Shown here one piece after another: positions 62,496-64,000 of a stretch of 64,000 nucleotides of DNA. This DNA is from Clostridia bacterium. Lineage in GTDB: Bacteria; Bacillota; Clostridia; Lachnospirales; Lachnospiraceae. The translations under genes and the position numbers were made by a program. Each line of letters begins with the position of its first letter. Positions within the stretch are counted from its first letter, which is position 1. Under the pieces are notes generated by a model. The model did not search any database. It was given only the letters and a program-made list of their open reading frames with translations, and was not told the DNA's origin. Location of the stretch: assembly GCA_003249225.1 (NCBI GenBank), contig QKJQ01000024.1, positions 23,744 through 87,743 on the forward strand, written 5' to 3'.

Positions 62496-62951
62496 TTAGT
62501 AATATACCAAATAAAGTTTATTCACATCAAACTTTTCAATTGCCCCATCAACTCTCTGCTTTATATCCATGGAAGATTTAACATAATCAAAATAATTATC
62601 TAACCTTTTTATACTTAGAACAGTATCTGGTTTTACTATTTCAACATAACATCTACGAAGTTTATCTTCTATCAGTTCATCAATCTCTTTCATTTGTGAT
62701 GCTCCCGTTCTACTTAATAGATACCTCTCATACTGTTTGAATTCAACCAAACGTATATTTAACTCATAATCATATATTTCAAGAATTCCTTTAGAACATA
62801 TATAAAAAGGTGTTATTATTGCATCCTCCATAACGGTTATATCCTCGCTTATTTTAGAAATAAATGTTTGTAATTCTGTTAAATTGTAGTATAGTACACT
62901 ATTTCTAACTGTTACAGGACACTGATGTACGAGTTCTTTTAAAATAGCCAT
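62496..62951 (-). CDS. Candidate immunity protein for the colicin-E5-like toxin
   Basis: A 151-residue helical cytoplasmic protein (LKELVHQCPVTVRNSVLYYN; LTELQTFISKISEDITVMED; GASQMKEIDELIEDKLRRCY). GGGGGAGATTTGA precedes the ATG, 15 nt after the toxin stop. Position directly behind the E5-like domain marks it as the cognate antidote. No named family recognised. Confidence 0.68.
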   Translation of the reverse strand: MAILKELVHQCPVTVRNSVLYYNLTELQTFISKISEDITVMEDAIITPFYICSKGILEIYDYELNIRLVEFKQYERYLLSRTGASQMKEIDELIEDKLRRCYVEIVKPDTVLSIKRLDNYFDYVKSSMDIKQRVDGAIEKFDVNKLYLVYY

Positions 62952-63309
62952 TCAAATCTCCCCCGTTTATTGTAAATATATAATAGGTTGATAAGGATTA
63001 ACAATACTTGGGTCTGGTATCCAGTCTACTGGATTAATATTATCACTAACTTGTACTATATCGTTTGTTACGTCATCAACAATTATATACCCACCTCGTT
63101 GATTGTAATATGCTGTAGCAGAATTACCCGTTGCTTTATTAGTACTAACTCTTGTTGTGTATGGATTACTAACTGTTTCTCTCACGGATTCTTCTGTCCA
63201 TCCCCTTTGTTTCATTTGGTTGTTGAGTTTTTGACTTGATTTTGCATCGCTTCCAAAATTAATGCCATTGTCTTCTTTTTTCTCATTCGGAGTTGGCGAT
63301 GGTTGTGAA

Positions 63310-63316
63310 GGGGGGG
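63310..63316. repeat. Homopolymer G7 at the core/toxin boundary
   Basis: Seven G on the plus strand (C7 in the gene). Eight (or five) would join the Rhs core frame to the E5-like toxin frame. It is a natural slippage site and also a common place for sequencing error. Confidence 0.85.
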
Positions 63317-63570
63317 CGATGTGGATTCTTCTGTTTTAGCCGCTGTTGGTGCAGTTGGTGCAGGTACAGGAGTTGGAGCATCCTCGCTTCTTACATCTAT
63401 CTTTTGGGAATCATGCCACAATATATAATACTGCGATCCCACATAAAGAGTGCCCATAAAGAGCATACTCCCATATAATATATCTCCAAATGGAAGTGGA
63501 CCATCCCACATTATCAGCCATCCATACTCCTGCGCAACATTTCCCCACACTTCATCAACTGTCATAGCAA

Positions 63571-64000
63571 CATGCCCACTCGGATCATAATACTTCAGCG
63601 GATTATTTGCGCAGTACGTATACCGGTTCAGGCTCAGCGGATCGTTCTTCTCTCCTGTGTAACGGTCCTCGGTCAGGAACCTTGCGGTCGTGCTGTCATA
63701 GTATCTTGCATTGACATAGTAGAGTCCTGTCGATTCATCGTACTGGTACCCTGCATAGGTCGTGGTGTTGTCTGCAGTTCCTGTGGCTTTCAGGATATTG
63801 CCAAAAGCATCATACTGGTAGGTCGCTGCAATTCCACCTTGTGTGTACACGAGCATAACGATGTCTCTGTGTGCATTATACAGATAATAGTAACTTTCTG
63901 TCAATGTATCCCTTGCGAAAAGGACGAGTCCGTAGTGGTTGACTGCGGTGACGGTTCCTGTGCTGTCTGCTTCTGCTTTTAACTTCCCGTTCTCATAGCA
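63571..64000 (-). repeat. Rhs core-end repeat, copy C (cut by window edge)
   Basis: Continues the same near-identical 490-bp unit as copies A and B; only about 430 bp are visible. This copy is probably attached to the longest Rhs gene. Confidence 0.9.

Larger units (their letters stand above)
62967..64000 (-). pseudogene. Rhs protein with colicin-E5-like ribonuclease tip; frame broken at a G7 tract; 5' end outside window
   Basis: The frame is open from the window edge: YENGKLKAEADSTGTVTAVN, the Rhs core end (LSLNRYTYCANNPLKYYDPS), then a pre-toxin segment with a hydrophobic stretch and a Pro/Ala/Thr-rich linker. At the C7/G7 run (63310-63316) the frame leaves the toxin and ends at 63212. With one extra C it would continue as PSPTPNEKKEDNGINFGSDA, NNQMKQRGWTEESVRETVSN, then SATAYYNQRGGYIIVDDVTN and DIVQVSDNINPVDWIPDPS, ending at 62967. 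That last domain matches colicin E5-type tRNA anticodon ribonucleases (GWT-x-E...N-P...A-T-A-Y...GGY-(I/V)-V-x-D...DIVQVSD...W-x-P). Immunity gene follows. Confidence 0.78.

Overview
The window looks like the chromosome of an anaerobic, spore-former-type Firmicute, most probably a Lachnospiraceae (Clostridia XIVa) relative. The basis is the gdpP-rplI-dnaB order, a sigI-rsgI pair, MecA, a DUF4080 radical SAM protein, a YaaH-like GH18 protein, ferredoxin and DUF1858 redox proteins, a TSCPD protein, strong AGGAGG ribosome sites and moderately low GC. The species cannot be fixed from the sequence alone.

Layout. 0-7.6 kb (+): a catabolic-looking cluster with the end of one uroporphyrinogen-decarboxylase-fold protein, an aldo/keto reductase, a carbohydrate-type ABC binding lipoprotein and two permeases (no ATPase), a second URO-D-fold protein and an M20 dipeptidase. 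7.6-9 kb: a self-contained XRE regulator gene with a promoter and paired palindromes. 9.0-12.1 kb: a decayed integrative element between a 27-bp repeat of the tRNA-Leu(CAG) 3' end and the intact tRNA gene; it holds a truncated tyrosine integrase, a broken IS3-family element and one hypothetical gene.

12.4-49.6 kb is mostly core chromosome: deoB, a large exported protein with an apparently inactive C39-like end, a methyltransferase, HIT protein, murG, a PTS-IIC-like transporter, a phosphodiesterase, rapZ, a DUF402 protein, rpiB, tsaC, a diguanylate cyclase, a GH18 protein, a Hanks-type kinase fused to a MinD-like domain, mecA, a radical SAM protein, ferredoxin, a CCA-adding-type enzyme, a PEGA surface protein, dnaB-rplI-gdpP, rsgI-sigI with strikingly repetitive RsgI ectodomains, a large ZU5-like surface protein and a secreted trypsin-like protease with Ig-like domains.

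49.9-64.0 kb is the accessory hotspot, almost all on the minus strand. It is a polymorphic-toxin (Rhs/YD-repeat) tip array. At least three near-identical Rhs core ends are each followed by a different C-terminal toxin and a small candidate immunity gene, then a run of orphan, mostly broken toxin tails (restriction-endonuclease-like, GH-E nuclease, ART-like and unknown), each with its own candidate immunity gene. An IS110 remnant lies between one toxin and what is probably its immunity gene. A short structured repeat occurs twice in the array. Many toxin tails carry frameshifts or stops while the immunity genes stay open, as expected where displaced tips decay and immunity is retained. The parental full-length Rhs gene presumably lies beyond base 64000.
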